DNA of 64,000 nt from Vigna angularis (GCF_016808095.1 NC_068970.1:21682501-21746500), one strand, 5' to 3'. Counted from the stretch's first letter, positions 1-13,689 are shown. Numbers and translations: made by a program. Notes: a model not told the origin generated them from the sequence alone.

Positions 1-1660
1 TAAAAAATATATGTAACAAAAATCCTCACTATACATAATTCTGATCTAACGAGATTTAGTACATGCTTTCACAAAAAAGACAAAAACTAACAGTTAATTC
101 AACTAATCTAAAAATTTGTGAACCGTTAAAGAAATCAAATAAAAAATGGTAAAAGATGAAAGTAGGCTAAATAAAATAGTATAAAGCATTTGTTATTTTA
201 AATAATATTACCATGTATGGTGGAAACTTAAATCTAAATAGTATATACTTTATTATTTTAAAGGTTAAAAGCTTATAAAAATATATTATTTTTAATCTTT
301 AATTTTACTAAGTTATAATACTATATATTCTTTTATGTTTATATTTATATTATCTAATTATTTATACTATTTTATTGATACCAACTCAATCATTTTTCAA
401 TCAATGAACTTTTGAACCAGTGTCCTAATTATTAGTTTAGTGACTTATCTAAAGTCCACAACATATCAAAATCAAATTGATTAGGACTCTTGAATGAAAA
501 TATGAATTATAAGAGGAAATGTGAACTATAGTATGAAAATAACAATAATATTAATCCCCAAAAGAGGCATATCGGTATGAAACTAAAAATAATAATATTA
601 ATTATAATAATGAAAAAGATCATTCACTAAAAAAATAATAATGAAAAGATCAAGGGAACATAGACTTATGCTCGTTGGTTCAAGTGGTCTATCAGAAATG
701 CAAATTGAAAAACACATCACATGAAAACTATTGACTATATATCAAAGACCATCTTTCAAAATGTGTGTACCTAAATTCCGTGTTTGGATGGGAACAAAAG
801 CAACTAAAGGAAGACAAAAGACAGTGATTTATTTCTTGTCTCGACGAATTAATGCAAGTAGAAATCAAAGCTGAACAATTTGTTTGAATTTTGGGAGACA
901 CACTTGGCATTTTCAATTTATAAATACTTAGAAATGGTTTAGTTTTTGTGTTTGGTATAGGGTCTCTTTCATGATGATTTTTTTTGTGAGAAAAGAACAT
1001 TACCTAACAGTAGGTTATTATCTATTTTGATTCACCCAAAGAAAATGCAATCCTTTTTGCTAAAGGTATTCTAGGCAATACATATACTTTTCAAATTCTA
1101 GTTGATTGGAATAAAATTAGGAATATAAGAAATACAAATTATGATTCGGCTCGTAATAGAATACATAAAGCAAATTATTACAGCTATTATTTTTCGAACA
1201 TGAACAATTCATAATGTACGCAAATATGTTATATTATCAAACTTATCTTTCCCAAAAGAAACATGAGTATATCTTAAAACAGACTAATTCTACTTGAAAG
1301 CAAGAGAAAGTAACAACTTTGACAATTTTTTTTGGATTGAATAGGCAGAAACGATAGACATTAGTCTTTAAACAACAACTTCAAACAAAAAATTAATAAT
1401 AAAGTGCAGATGAGTTTGAACTAAGGACTCTTTTTTCACTATCACAATGTGAAAGATATTTTTTTTAAGATGGAAATTGTTGAAAATCTACATATAAGTT
1501 TAAATTTTTTATTGAATAAATGTGAAAAAAATAAGTATCTATTACCTTAAGATTTTATTGAAGTGATGTTAATATATGATTTGAGTTGAGTTTGTGTTTT
1601 ATTGGTGATATATTTTCTGAAGTATCTCCACTCGAAAAAACTTATCACGAATTCTTTAAC
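1..1660. other. AT-rich intergenic DNA, no gene seen
   Basis: No ORF here has a recognisable protein signature or codon-like composition. The one open frame of note (728-1000, minus) is 90 codons with no motif. I see no TIR, LTR end or tandem repeat that I can delimit. Confidence 0.6.
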
Positions 1661-1667
1661 TTTAAAG

Positions 1668-2039
1668 ATGTTGGAACAAATATTGGCAGGGAAAACTTAT
1701 TGGATTTTTCTTCTCTTTAAAGACCAAATGCATGATGAGAATGGATAGAACATGTGGAGTGAAGTTAGTTTCTTTTACTGAAGGATGACCACATGATGAA
1801 AGTTAGATCAATATATGATAAAGGGTATGAGATATAAATATGGAGAAAAAGGAGAATAAATAAGACAATAAGTGAAAAGAAAAAAATAAGATTGGAGGGT
1901 AATCACATTAAAACTAGAACAACATACAATGATCAATCTATATATATATTTAGTTTATTGAAAATCAAAATATGTTAGGAATTAAATCCAACATTAATAT
2001 TAATTTTACCGTTGTTTTTGTTTATTTACTATTACATTC

Positions 2040-2111
<72 letters not shown>

Positions 2112-2880
2112 AAGTATAATAGTTATATTAGAAGTATCATTTCTTTATTCATCTTTCCTTGGTGTTATGTTTCTATATGGTATCAAGAGCTACAAATGAT
2201 CCACCACGATTCTGAAAATTGTGGACATATTTTAGTCCTTTTGATCTCACATTGAGTAAGTCAACCAAGAACGATTCTTTATATTATGGTACAATTTCTT
2301 GAAGTGAAACAAGAAGATAGAAGAACCTCTAAAGTTTGATCGATAAGAAATGGTTGCAATGGATGAAATGATATAAGGAGCATTGCCCATCTTTTACAAC
2401 AAGATGTTTGATGATTGGAGGATTAAGATGGTAGCCATCTTTGGTTTTCAAGATGTGGTTTCCAAGATGGGCTACCAAAACTAAGGTAGAAGGTCACTAG
2501 TGAGGAAAAGAATTGCAACATTTGTTTGAAACACATGAATACAAGATAAATGAAAGAAGACGCTTTCAAGAACAAGCTATCCAAATAAGGTCTAAATATA
2601 AAAGGAAAAGTAAAAAAAGTAAAGAAGGAAAGAAAGGGCACAAACAAAAGTCTAATAATAAGTCTAATGATTTTAATGATTGTACAAAGACTAAAGATCA
2701 AAAGGTGAATGTTTCTTCCTATGGAAGTAAGAAGAGGAAATTTGATAAAAGAAATTAACATGTTATAATTGTCAAAAATTTGGTCACTTTTTGTCGAGAT
2801 TGTTGGGATGGAAAAAGAGTAAAGAATAAATTGAAAAATTAAACAAATTTGGTATAATATGAAAATTCTGATTCGGTGGA
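1668..2880 (+). mobile_element. Ty1/copia retrotransposon remnant (LTR end, PBS, gag pieces)
   Basis: Seen: TGGTATCAAGAGC at about 2179-2191 closely resembles the initiator-tRNA-Met primer binding site of plant Ty1/copia elements, so the DNA just upstream is probably the end of a 5' LTR; a TG start near 1668 is only a guess. Downstream, frames interrupted by stops read like copia Gag. About 2390-2460 gives a MFDDWRIKMVAIFGFQDV-like stretch, the N-terminal Gag motif. About 2510-2757 gives a lysine-rich segment with the HEYKINERR motif. About 2759-2800 gives a CX2CX4H zinc knuckle (CYNCQKFGHF), after which a frameshift separates the last Cys. Pol and the 3' LTR are not recognisable, so this is a decayed, non-functional fragment. 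An (AT)n microsatellite lies inside the putative LTR. Confidence 0.6.
2042..2108. repeat. (AT)n microsatellite
   Basis: Uninterrupted AT dinucleotides over about 67 bases. The Ile-Tyr repeat ORF that reads through it (1972-2199) is an artefact. Confidence 0.97.
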
Positions 2881-2889
2881 GATGATGTT

Positions 2890-4450
2890 AATGATTCATT
2901 GAAGATAAATCATCGTAGTATTTGAAATTAGAATTAGGATCTAAATTATTCATTATAATAACTAATTATTTTTTATTTTTAAAATTGGTTTCTATATAAA
3001 TTTTTGTTGTTGTAGTGTTTATTATTATTTTTATCTCTAGTTCTACCTTTAAGTCTATTTAAGTGTATGCCTTTTGAAGGTTTAGTTAGAATTTTATAAG
3101 ATATAATATAAGATCAATAATATTGAAATCTACAATATAAAAAATAATAATTGAAACTAGAAATATACCATTTGCATTTAAATAAAAAATACGAGATTTT
3201 AAAAATTAAAAACTACAATAGCTACCAAAAATATATGCTTATTTATAAAAGAGATCAAAACTAATTATACAAAAATACTTTTATTTCTGTCATCATTTGT
3301 ATCTATTTACCTATTATTAAATAAATATTTATACTTAACACTCTTATAGTTAAATAAATTAGTACAACAGTTTTTCACGTTTGAACTACCACATAACTAT
3401 TTTTAAAATTTTAACCTAAACTTAGTGAGCAAAGTTATGGGATACATTTATACATAGGACCACACAAGCCAATTCTGAATAGCATCTTTGGGACTCCCTG
3501 CCACAAAACCCCCACGATCATATGTAATCTTAAACTATCCAAATTAAAATTCAGAAAAAAAAGTTGTTCTGTATATTTATGAGGCTATGTTTGGTTTCAC
3601 ATCTGTTATTATTTGTTAAGCAGAGGACAAAAAAGAATTGAGGGTTTGATTTTTTGGACCCCAGACGATTCATTCCATAGACAAGGAGGTCCCATTTGCA
3701 TTTACATCAAATTAAGTATATGTGTTTGTTTCTCATCATATCACAGCTCTATAATTTAACTGTGATATCATCAATTATGGAGTTTGTAAGGACTCTTTTG
3801 AGGTGCCACTGATATAGATCCAATGTCATATGTGCACCATAATTCTAATGTGGTGAAAAAGAAAATGATGTCACCACTAATGGTTTCGACACCTTTGTCC
3901 TTATATGTGGGCTCAGCTGGAAGCATAAATGAAACATTATTATCAAGAATGTTATGTTTGGATTTAGACCCTCTAACTTCCTTAATCATGCTTCGGATGA
4001 AATTCCAAACTCCTACTATTTCAGTTCATACGAATTTAGTTAGTTCATATACTTGTTAGCTTATATATATATATAATAAAGGACATGTAAAATTTATATA
4101 TACAATTTTTTTTCTGATAAGTTTAGGTTTCAGAAGTTTTCTCAGATTTAAATATTTCAAACTAAAAAAGCACTTATCAATGCATATTTACTAATATGTG
4201 AGGGAGAGATCTGCTATGCCATGTTGCATTTTGTCTCTGTTAATTATGTGCAGGTTTGCAGGAAGGACATGCTGAAGAAATGATAATGACAGACTACATG
4301 TTAAGGTCTTTAATCGGTTGGAATGAATATTATTCTAAGATAAAGGTGAAGATATGTCATATAGGATAGTAAAAAATAAATCAATAGAAAATGCAAATAT
4401 ATGAACAAATTTTATGGTAAGAGAAGTGTAAAGGAAAACTAATAATAAAT
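2890..4450. other. Intergenic, no gene recognised
   Basis: AT-rich DNA. A somewhat less AT-rich patch lies at about 3430-4060, with overlapping open frames on both strands (3823-4059 plus, 3771-3989 minus), neither with a recognisable domain. I cannot assign a function or a repeat class. Confidence 0.4.
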
Positions 4451-4454
4451 GCTA

Positions 4455-4700
4455 AGAAGTGAATTTGAAGTCTAACTTAATCCCATAAAATTAGTTTATA
4501 AAGTAAGGTTTGCACACAATATTGTTAGGATAAGCTCTAACATAACTCTGATACCAAATTAAGAAGTAGACTTTAAGCTAACTCAACTCTACAAAATGGG
4601 CTTAGGTGAGGTTTACACTCACTTATATACTATAATTTAATCTTATCTTTATTCTGATATTCCAACAATATACAGGTCAATCTCACACCAATACTGTTGA
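4455..4700. repeat. Dispersed repeat, copy 1
   Basis: This stretch shares wording with 19,780-19,880: AAGAAGT, then ACTTTAAG, then a TACAAAAT-like stretch, then GGTTTA and ACTCACTTATATACT. A related version occurs at 10,020-10,340 and 13,300-13,684 inside the tandem duplication. No TIR or coding capacity was recognised, so the class is unknown. Confidence 0.5.
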
Positions 4701-6149
4701 ACTTATTCTAAAGTTGAATAAGTAATTATGAGATTAGATAGTGAATTTTTTTTAAGAGATATGGATAATATAATGTAATAAAGAATATGTGATTTATATA
4801 TATAACTTGTATATTAAAAAGTTGAAATACATATAAGTATTTGTGGATAGAAAAAGAAAGTGATAAGAAAGTTTGAATCCCATGAGATAGAAGCTACTAA
4901 CGGCAAGATAAGAAAGAAATTAATGTTTGATGTCGTGACTAGGAGCCATCTTTTCCAATGGTAGGATACTTCTCCTACTTTGTGTTATTATATATATTCC
5001 ATTGGTGAATAAAACTTTCTTTCAATGAGAAAAGAGAATGTGACATTATGGTCAATTATGTATCAATTATTATATGATTAATCACGACGAACACAGTGGT
5101 GACCATGAACTAAGTCCTTAGAAAGTTGTTTTCAATTTCATGGTATACCATACTGTTCAATACAAAAAAAAAAAGCATATCAGTTATGTTAGGATCCAGT
5201 GGTTCCTTTCCTTACAAAGAACATTTATATTGATGAAGAAAATGAAGGTGTTGACGACAGAGAACATATTCACCAAGCAGAAAACTCTCCCCATTTATTA
5301 CTGTGTCGTGGTTTCAAGGAACCACTATATTGCATGGATCAAAGGCTCACCCATAAATAATCAGATAAATTCGTAATCTCTGGAACATTAAGCCTGAAAG
5401 GTATGTTTTTCCCAAAGGATGAATCTAAGGTTCCTCTCGAACGATGACTTGAAAGACGGATATACTTTTCGATCAAACCATCAATAATGACATCTATTGA
5501 AATTGTATGGTATATCAATTATTCAGATCGATCAGTACACTTTTTGGGCATATCATTCTTGAGTTGATTACTCTTGAATGGTTCATTTTTATCGATTTTT
5601 CTAGTCGATTACATTGTTTAATCATACTAATTGATTACCTTAATGATCACTTGACCAAGTGATTGTCGACTGATTGTAAAATAAGGATCAGATTAGTCAC
5701 TAGTCAATAATAATCAAAAATCAACAAATTAATGTTATTAATCTATAACAATTATTATAAATAAAAGTTTAAAATATAATTGATCATATATATATATATA
5801 TATATATATATACATTATAATACCTTTCTGATTAGTAATGTACTTACTATAATATTTAATATTGAAGTACTTTCTCCATATACTATCCGAAGAATTTTGA
5901 AATTACAAACGAAACTTTTAAAATCGAACGAAAAAAAATAGAAGTGATACAAAACAAACAACTGAAAGCATCGATATTACAAAATTAGAAACCAAATTTT
6001 TTTTTTCAATTTTAATACAACTTAGTCTGAGAATTCTATATTTTACATTAGATAATATCAAGAAAATTAAACACTTTGTTAAAAAAATTTATAAATATCT
6101 TATTTTAAAATTTTAGATAAAGAATCTCAAAACCTTATTTATATGTCTC

Positions 6150-6215
<66 letters not shown>

Positions 6216-7238
6216 TTCATTAAAATCATTTTTAAGTGAGATTAGACCCTAGGAAGTTATTAATTGCTTAATTCATTTCAAACTCTATATCTTTTAATCT
6301 TACCGACTAAAACAAATACAGCAAACAAATATATATACAAGTATTAAGATGGATCAATTTTAAGTATAAAAATAAAAAAATAAAATTTAGTAAACAATAA
6401 GAACCTGAGAAGTAATCAATCTTCTTCTTATTTTTAAATTATTAATAATTATAATTTGTAATAAAATGGTTTCATTAAATATTTGTTTTGTTTTGATGGA
6501 AGAATTAAATATTATTTATGGATATTTATTAATTGATGAAACTTACAAACATTATATACCAAATCGACACGTGACAAAAGAAAAATATTATTAAATATAT
6601 TAAAATTTCAAATATATTAATAAATATGTTATCTTTCTGCACGCTTTTTTATAATATCTTTTTCTTATATATCGCCTTCATTTTACTTGTTAGGAGATTT
6701 TAATATGTTTTCATACTCAGGCACACGAACATGAGTTCTATGATTTTAACATGTTTTTAATGTTCCAACTGTCAAAAAATTATTCAATTGTTGATAGTTA
6801 TTGTCCTCAGATATAATTTAGAAACTAATATAATTTAGTCAAATTTAATCTATTTCTAGAATAGTTACTAATAATTTTTAGAAAACAAATGTACCAATTT
6901 TTTTTTATAAATTCAGTTATATATGATATTGTTAATTATTTTCTTTAAAAATAATTAATATCTTATATGTAAATATTTTCTTTTATATTTTATCATTTGA
7001 AAGAAAAAAAAAATATTTTATATAAATTTTGATACTTATATATTCATATTGAATTCTGGTTGGTCAGTCTTTACATTCTGAATCTGTTTCTGGTGCACAT
7101 AAATAGGATATTTCTTTCTCAATAGGATTTATTTAATTCACAAAAGTGATATGGTTGAAATTTTGATTAAAAAATACAAGCGCCTACCAGAAATCGATTT
7201 GTAAATCACAATAATTTATCCTCACGTTTCTTTATGGA
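4700..7238. other. Intergenic DNA with two (AT)n tracts
   Basis: No coding signature. It contains AT microsatellites at about 5786-5812 and 6153-6212. A cluster of TCGATTAC/TTGATTAC words lies at 5570-5700, similar in style to the inverted repeat near 53.4 kb. Confidence 0.5.
6153..6212. repeat. (AT)n microsatellite
   Basis: About 60 bases of uninterrupted AT dinucleotide in non-coding DNA. Confidence 0.95.
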
Positions 7239-9126
7239 GAACTGTCAAAGTCAACTTAATTTATATGTGTTGACTAACTGTATAATAAATTAAAAATGAG
7301 TTAGTTGAATTTGATCAATGAGTAAAATTTTTTATAATTTAACTCAATTTACTACATATTAATCAATTTAATGTTTTATTCTTTTAATTTATTTTATATA
7401 TTTATTGTATAAATTAATTTAACTTATTTTTTTATAACATCATCAAAGTTTAGTTATCCTTTTAGATAAACTTTTTCGTAAAAAAATATAAAAATAATAG
7501 TTAAAAATTAAAAATATAAACCTATATAAATAAATAAATTAAACATCTAATTATTCAGATATTACTAAACATAAACACTTTAATATTTAAAAAATAAAAT
7601 CATTAACCTGTATTATTAATTATAACAAAAATAATGAGAGTTGTCTAAATATAAAATGGATAAATATAAGTAGGCTTAAAATATGATTTTATTTTTAACT
7701 TTTTTTAATTTAAACATTTTTATATAATAATTTTATTTTGCCCTTTTTTTTGTCTAAATCTTTTTAGATATTATTTTTTAACCACGAAATAAAGTGATTT
7801 AGACAAGTATAAAATATATTATTAAAGACAAAAAAATAATTTGAGACGAATTTTTTTTAAAAAAACTCTTTAAAATTAAACAAAAAAACATTTAAATCAC
7901 ATAATAATGGTTAACAAATCATTTTTTTCTTATATTGTATGCTATAAAATTGGACTCACCTATCATCTCCTTTCTATAAATTGCTAACTAGTTAATTTAA
8001 AATATTTACATATGATTTTTGAAATAATTATCATAAAAATAAAAAAAAAATGTTAAATGCTTATTTTGACATATTTTCTCATCAAATTCATACATAACTC
8101 TTAGTTAAAGAATTTTTTCCTTACTAAATGATGGAGTCACGTATAAAAACAAATTCTTAAAATGAAGTAAACAATTATTTGTATAAGGAAACAAAAATAA
8201 TGTATTATATTTTAGGAATATACTTGTTCGTGTCCTCAATTCATAAAACTTATATTTTAGATATGATGAGAATATAAACAATTTTATTGTTGGTAAAGAC
8301 ATATTTAAAAACCTTATAAGCTTAAATTCATGGATGCTTCTAAATTAAGGAGTGATAAATTGAACTTAATGAAAAAAAATTAGGTTTGAAGTAAAAAAAG
8401 TCTCACACTTTATGGGAGAATGGTTGAAGTTGAAAAATGAGTTGAAATGTCATTACATAAAAATAAGGGTGGTAATGTGGGATAGCTATACAAGAAAAGT
8501 AGGATAAATTGAAATTTTGTACATGTTGACCCGCTTAAGTCTATTTATATACGGTGCTAGTGCACATGTTCTCCTTTTCTTCACTGGCAGCAAAACAATC
8601 TCCTCCTTAACCAGCAACAATGTGTGCCTTCTCTTTCTCTTAACTAGTGATGAAGTGGCCAACATCCTATGTTTCTCTTCATGGACCATGAAGTGCATTG
8701 CTTCCTAGCCAGCAATGACAGTGAGCGTCCTTTGTTCCACTTACTAATGACAAACAATTACAATACCCTTTGCTTGTTATATATGTGTTTTTTCCCTTTC
8801 ACTTTTATGCAATTTGATTTAGTTTATAATTTGTCTTCTACTTTTATGTAGGAAATAACATGTATCTTTCAAGTTTGATTTAATTTGTATTTATACAATT
8901 TCAAAGAAAATTTCATAACATCGAATAGAACATTCAAAACTTTAAACTCATGCAGGCCAAAGCTAGTCAACTCACAAGCTAGGAAGTATGTGAGGCGGAC
9001 CAACCTAACCCACATTTTAAGGGTCAAGTGTAAGGCTAACCTAAACGGGTTGGGTTGACTCGCATTGTCACCCCTACATACAAATAAAAAATTAAGAAAA
9101 TATAATTGGGAAAGCCAACAAATATA

Positions 9127-9933
9127 TACTACAAGAATTTCATTAATTATCAATGAAATAATACTATCAACGAAAACAAATATGCTAATAAATTTTTTTT
9201 TATCGATGGATTTCACATTTTTATTTTCTAACGGATACTTATGTCAGTACAAAATTCGTTTGTAAAATCTGTAAGAAAAATTCATCGATAAATTACAATT
9301 ATTATTATTGATGGATATTTTTGTCTGTAACTTATCATCACAATTACTAACAACTAAAGTCGTCAAAATTGTCAATCGATAAATTATATTAAGGGGAGAT
9401 GAGTGTAAAAAAGAAAAAAAAAGAGGAGAAAGAGGAGGAAGAGATAATGATGGTGGAGGAGGAGGAGGTGACTTAGTGGTAACATAGAGGCTTGTTGGTG
9501 ATGTATAGGTGGAGAAAGTTGGTGACAATAACGATGGTTACCAGAGTTAGAAAAGGAGGTGAGAAGGAGGATGAGGTGCAGGAAGAAGAAGAAAAATAGG
9601 AGGAGAATAAGATATTAAAATAAGAAAATAACTTAGAAGAGGCGGTAGCGTGACAATGTAATGATGACGAGGAGAAAAAAGATGAAGAAATAAGGGAAAA
9701 GGAAGAAGAAGAATGAAACCAGTCACACATTTTAAGACTCATGTTACTAGAGAACATTTATTAACGACCATTTAGCGATGAATTTATGATCGTTAGTATT
9801 TATCAACAAATATTTTTACCCATTGATAAAGTTTATCGACAACCACTTTACCAACGAATTTCTACTCGATGATATTCTGTCAGTAAACATAAGATAAATT
9901 ATGTTTGTCAGTAATATGCAATTTTTTATAATA
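9127..9933. mobile_element. CACTA-like non-autonomous element, copy A
   Basis: The left end reads TACTACAAGAATTTC, one base off the plant CACTA terminus CACTACAAGAA. The right end is a degenerate inverted match (reverse complement TATTATAAAAAATTGC). A 3-base ATA flanks both ends (9124-9126 and 9934-9936), the duplication length expected for CACTA elements. Subterminal regions are full of short CGATAAA / AACGAAT / GACAAA words in both orientations. The core (about 9395-9720) is a long GA-rich tract. There is no transposase. The superfamily call rests on the ends and TSD length only. Confidence 0.5.
9395..9720. repeat. Purine-rich (GA/GGA) tract inside the CACTA-like element
   Basis: The plus strand is almost continuously A/G (GAGGAGG, GAAGAAG words). 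On the minus strand this gives artefactual Pro/Ser/Phe-rich open frames at 9244-9528 and 9473-9757, which I do not consider genes. Confidence 0.8.
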
Positions 9934-10405
9934 ATATTACCATGTAAAATTTTATGTTGAAGGTAATTTCAATTTTACTTGGTCTTACCATTGGCTCTAA
10001 CCTATAAAGGAAGATTTCTCTAATAAAGGTGCACAAACTTCACCTGATTAGTTGATTTTGTAAAATTAAGTTAAGTTTAAATTTTATTTCTTAAGACAAT
10101 ATCAAGTCATTTAAAGTCTATCTTGACGAGAATTGTTCTCTGTTGGATCTATTGTGTCACCTGCTATTAGGAGATTTATTGTTTGTTAGGTTTATCATGT
10201 CACCCCGTTATCGAGATGTTATCAAACTATCTATTAATGTTAAATCTCATACTTAATATACATATGTTTTGACATGAGAAGGTGTCTTGACAATCCTACG
10301 TCAATTAAAGATAAAACAAGTTTGTAATATTAAAATGAGGGGGCAAACTTCGTTTTCCAACTCTATTTGTAAAATTGATTTAGATTTCTTAAACAATACT
10401 AATGG

Positions 10406-13400
10406 AACTATCAAAGTCAACCTAATTTATATGAGTTGACTAATATTAAATTAAAAGTGAATTTGTTTAATTTGATAATGGGTAAAAAAAATTATATTCC
10501 ACTAAATTTATTATAGATTAATGGATTTATTGTTTTAATTTTTAATTTATTTTATATATTTATTGTAGTGGATTAATTTAACTTGGTTTTATATAATAAC
10601 ATCATTAAAATTCATTTATCTTTGCATACAAAATTTCTCATAAAAAGTTATAAAGATAATAATTGGAAATCAAAAATCTAAATTTATACAAAAAAGTAAA
10701 TTATGCATATATTTATTCACACAATATTGAAAAAACATTCTAATATTTAAAAAATAAAATCATTATACTGTATTATTAAATAATAAATAATTATAATAAA
10801 AAAAATAACAAAAATAATAAAGAGGTTTCTAAATATATAATGGATAAAATTAAGTAGGCTTAAAATATGATTTTATTTCAAACTTTTTTTTTTAAAATTT
10901 TAACATATGTATCTAATAATTTTATTTTGCTTTTTTGTCTAAATTTTTTAGATAGTATTTTTTAATCACGAAATAAAGTGATTTAGATAAATAAAATATA
11001 TTAAATAAAAAAAATAATTTGAGACGAAAACAAAATTTAAAAACTCCGTAAAATTAAAAACAAAACATTTAAATCACATAATAATTGTTAACAAATCATT
11101 TTTTTTCTTATATCGTATGCTATTAACATTTGACTCATCTATCATTTTCTTTCTATAAATTGCTAATTAGTTAATTTAAAATATTTACATATGATTTTTG
11201 AAATGATTATCATAAAAAAGAAGTAAAATGTTAAATGGTTATTTTGACATATTTTCTCATCAAATTGATATACCATAACTCTTAGTTAAAGAATTTTTTT
11301 TTCTTACTAAATGGTGGAGTCTCACGTATAAAAAAATTTCTTAAAATGAAGTAAACAATTATTTGTGAAAGAAAAAAATAAAGAATTTATTATCTTTAAA
11401 GAATATATTTCTTTGTGTCTTTAGTTCATAAAACTTATATTTTAGATAGGATGAAAATATAAACAATTTTATTGTTGGTAAAAGTACATTTAAAAACCTT
11501 ATAAGCTTAAATTCATGTATGCTTCTACATTAATGAGTGATAAATTGTACTTAATGAAAAAATTAGGTTTAAAGTACAGGAAAAGTCTCATTTATGGGAG
11601 AATTGTTGAAGTTGAAGTATGAGTTGAAATGTCTATTACATAAAAATAAGGGTGGTAATGTGGAATGGGTCATGCGAGCTCGTAGGGCTACAAGAAAAAG
11701 TGTGGGACAAATTCAGATTTTGAATGTGTTGATCCGCTTAAGTCTATCACATATAACTTGCAGTCTGCTGGTCTATAACCAAAGGCAACATGTGTACCCA
11801 TTTTGAATTTTTCCTACACAAAGGTTATCCCCAAAATGTAACAACGGACTCAAGTCAATCACAATATGTTTCTCGTCGCAACCAGCGACGCCAATGCATG
11901 TGTTCTCCTTTTCTTCACCGACGATGAAGTGGTCTTCTCACTAGCAAGCAACGGTGCACGTCTTCTCCTACTCTTCATTGGTGACGGAGTTGTCAATGTC
12001 CTATGTTTCTCTTCATCGACAACGAAGTGCGTCCCTTCCTAGCTAGCAATGACGACCAACGTCTTTTATTTCCCATACCAATGACGAACCACATCAATTC
12101 CCTTTGCTTGTTATATATGTATTATTTGCCTTTCACTTTTATGCAATTTGATTTAGTTTATAATCTGTCTTTTACTTTTGTGTGGGAAATAACAGGTATT
12201 TTTCCAATTTAATATATTTGAGAAATTTCAAAAGTAATTTCATAACATCGAAGAGAATATTCAAAACTTTAAACTCTTGAAGGACAAAGTGAGTTGGCTC
12301 ACAGGCTAGGCTGTTTGTGGGGAGGTTCAGGCTAACCTGCATTTTGAGAGTCAAGTGCAAGGCTGGCTTAAACAAGTTGGACCAACTCCCATTGTCACCC
12401 CTACATACAAATGACAAATTGAACAAAATATAATGGATAAAGCCAACAAATATATACTATGAGAATTTCATTAATTATCAACTAAATATTTCCGACGAAA
12501 ACAAATATGCCAATAATTTAAGTTTATTGATGAATTTCACATTTTAATTTTTTGACGAATACTGTCATTGGTATGAAATTCGTTTGTAAAATTTGTGAGA
12601 AAGATTCAATAAATTACAATTGTTATTATTGATGGATATTTTGTTAATAACTTATAATTATAATTACCGACAACAGAAGTCGTTAGAATTGTCCATCGGT
12701 AAATTATATTAAAGGGAGATGAGCGTGAAGAAGAAGAAAAGAGGAGGAGGAGATGGTGGTGGCTTGGTGGTGATGTAGAGGCTTGCTAGTGAAGTGTAGG
12801 TGTTAAGACGTTGGTGATAGTAACGATGGCCGGAGTTAGAGAAAGAGATGGAGGAGGGGGATAATGAAGTGGAGGAAGAGGAAGACAAATCGAAGGAGAA
12901 TAAGATACCTTAAGATGACAATGACTTAGAAGGGACGGTAATGGCGTGACAACACAATGATGGCGAGGAGGAAAAAGATGAAAAAATTAAAAACAAGGAA
13001 GAAGAAGAATGAGACAAATCTCACATTTTAACAATGGATGTTACTAGCGAACATTTATCAATGACTATTTAGCGATGAATTTGTTGTAATTGGTATTTAT
13101 TGACAAATTTATTATCCATCGATAAAATTTATCGATAACCACTTTACAAACGAATTTCTACCGAACAATAATTCGTCAATAAACACAAGATAGATTATGC
13201 TCGCCAGTAATATGTAATTTTTTATAGTAATATTATCTTGTAAAACATTATGTTGAAGGTAATTTCAAGTTTTTTCTATCATTGACTCTAACCTACAAAG
13301 GAAGATTTCTCCCATAAGAGAGAACAAACTTCACATGATGAGTTGATTTTGTAGGGTTAAGTTTAAAGTTTGTTTCTTAACATAATATTAAAGTCATTTA

Positions 13401-13684
13401 AATTTTATCTTAACGAGATTTGTTATTTGTTGGATATAATGTCATTTGCTATTGAGAGATTTATTTTTGTTAGATATATCATATCATCCGCTATTGAGAT
13501 GTTATCGGATTATCCATTAATGTTTATCTCATACTGAATATTCATATGCCTTAACATGCAAAAATATGTTAAGAATTCTACATCAATTAAAATAAAATAA
13601 ATTTATAATATAAAAATGAGTATAAACTTCATTTTACAAATAGATTTGTAAAATTGATTTAAATTTCTTAAAAAACACTAATGA
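10406..13684. repeat. Tandem segmental duplication, copy B (about 3.3 kb)
   Basis: Direct, head-to-tail partner of 7239-10,405. It is slightly longer because of small insertions, such as extra sequence at about 11,760-11,990. The end of copy A abuts the start of copy B directly (CTAATG then GAACTATCAAAGTC), showing a true tandem arrangement. Open frames at 11,594-11,806 and 12,003-12,212 are not conserved in copy A and are not called as genes. Confidence 0.9.
12455..13229. mobile_element. CACTA-like non-autonomous element, copy B
   Basis: The ends TACTATGAGAATTTC (left) and, on the other strand, TACTATAAAAAATTAC (right) are inverted relatives. ATA flanks both sides (12,452-12,454 and 13,230-13,232). 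It sits at the matching place in copy B of the tandem duplication, so the insertion came before the duplication. The GA-rich core is at about 12,715-13,015. Confidence 0.5.
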
Positions 13685-13689
13685 AAACA

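Larger units (their letters stand above)
7239..10405. repeat. Tandem segmental duplication, copy A (about 3.2 kb)
   Basis: Collinear blocks match copy B at 10,406-13,684 throughout. Examples: TCAAAGTCAAC at 7245/10,411, CTTAGTTAAAGAATTTTTT at about 8100/11,280, GGTGGTAATGTGG at about 8468/11,651, CCTATGTTTCTCTTCAT at about 8663/11,998, the CACTA-like element at 9127/12,455, and the closing AGATTTCTTAAACAATACTAATG block at about 10,381/13,660. Divergence is considerable (many substitutions and indels), so the event is not recent. Neither copy has a coding ORF that survives in the other, which argues against a functional gene in the unit. Confidence 0.9.

Noticed and set aside
2179..2191. tRNA gene
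   Set aside because: The TGGTATCAAGAGC word is a primer binding site complementary to a tRNA; no cloverleaf surrounds it.
1972..2199. 75-codon ORF with an Ile-Tyr repeat
   Set aside because: It is the translation of an (AT)n microsatellite.
9244..9757. Pro/Ser-rich minus-strand ORFs
   Set aside because: They come from the GA-rich core of the CACTA-like element and are not preserved in the second copy.
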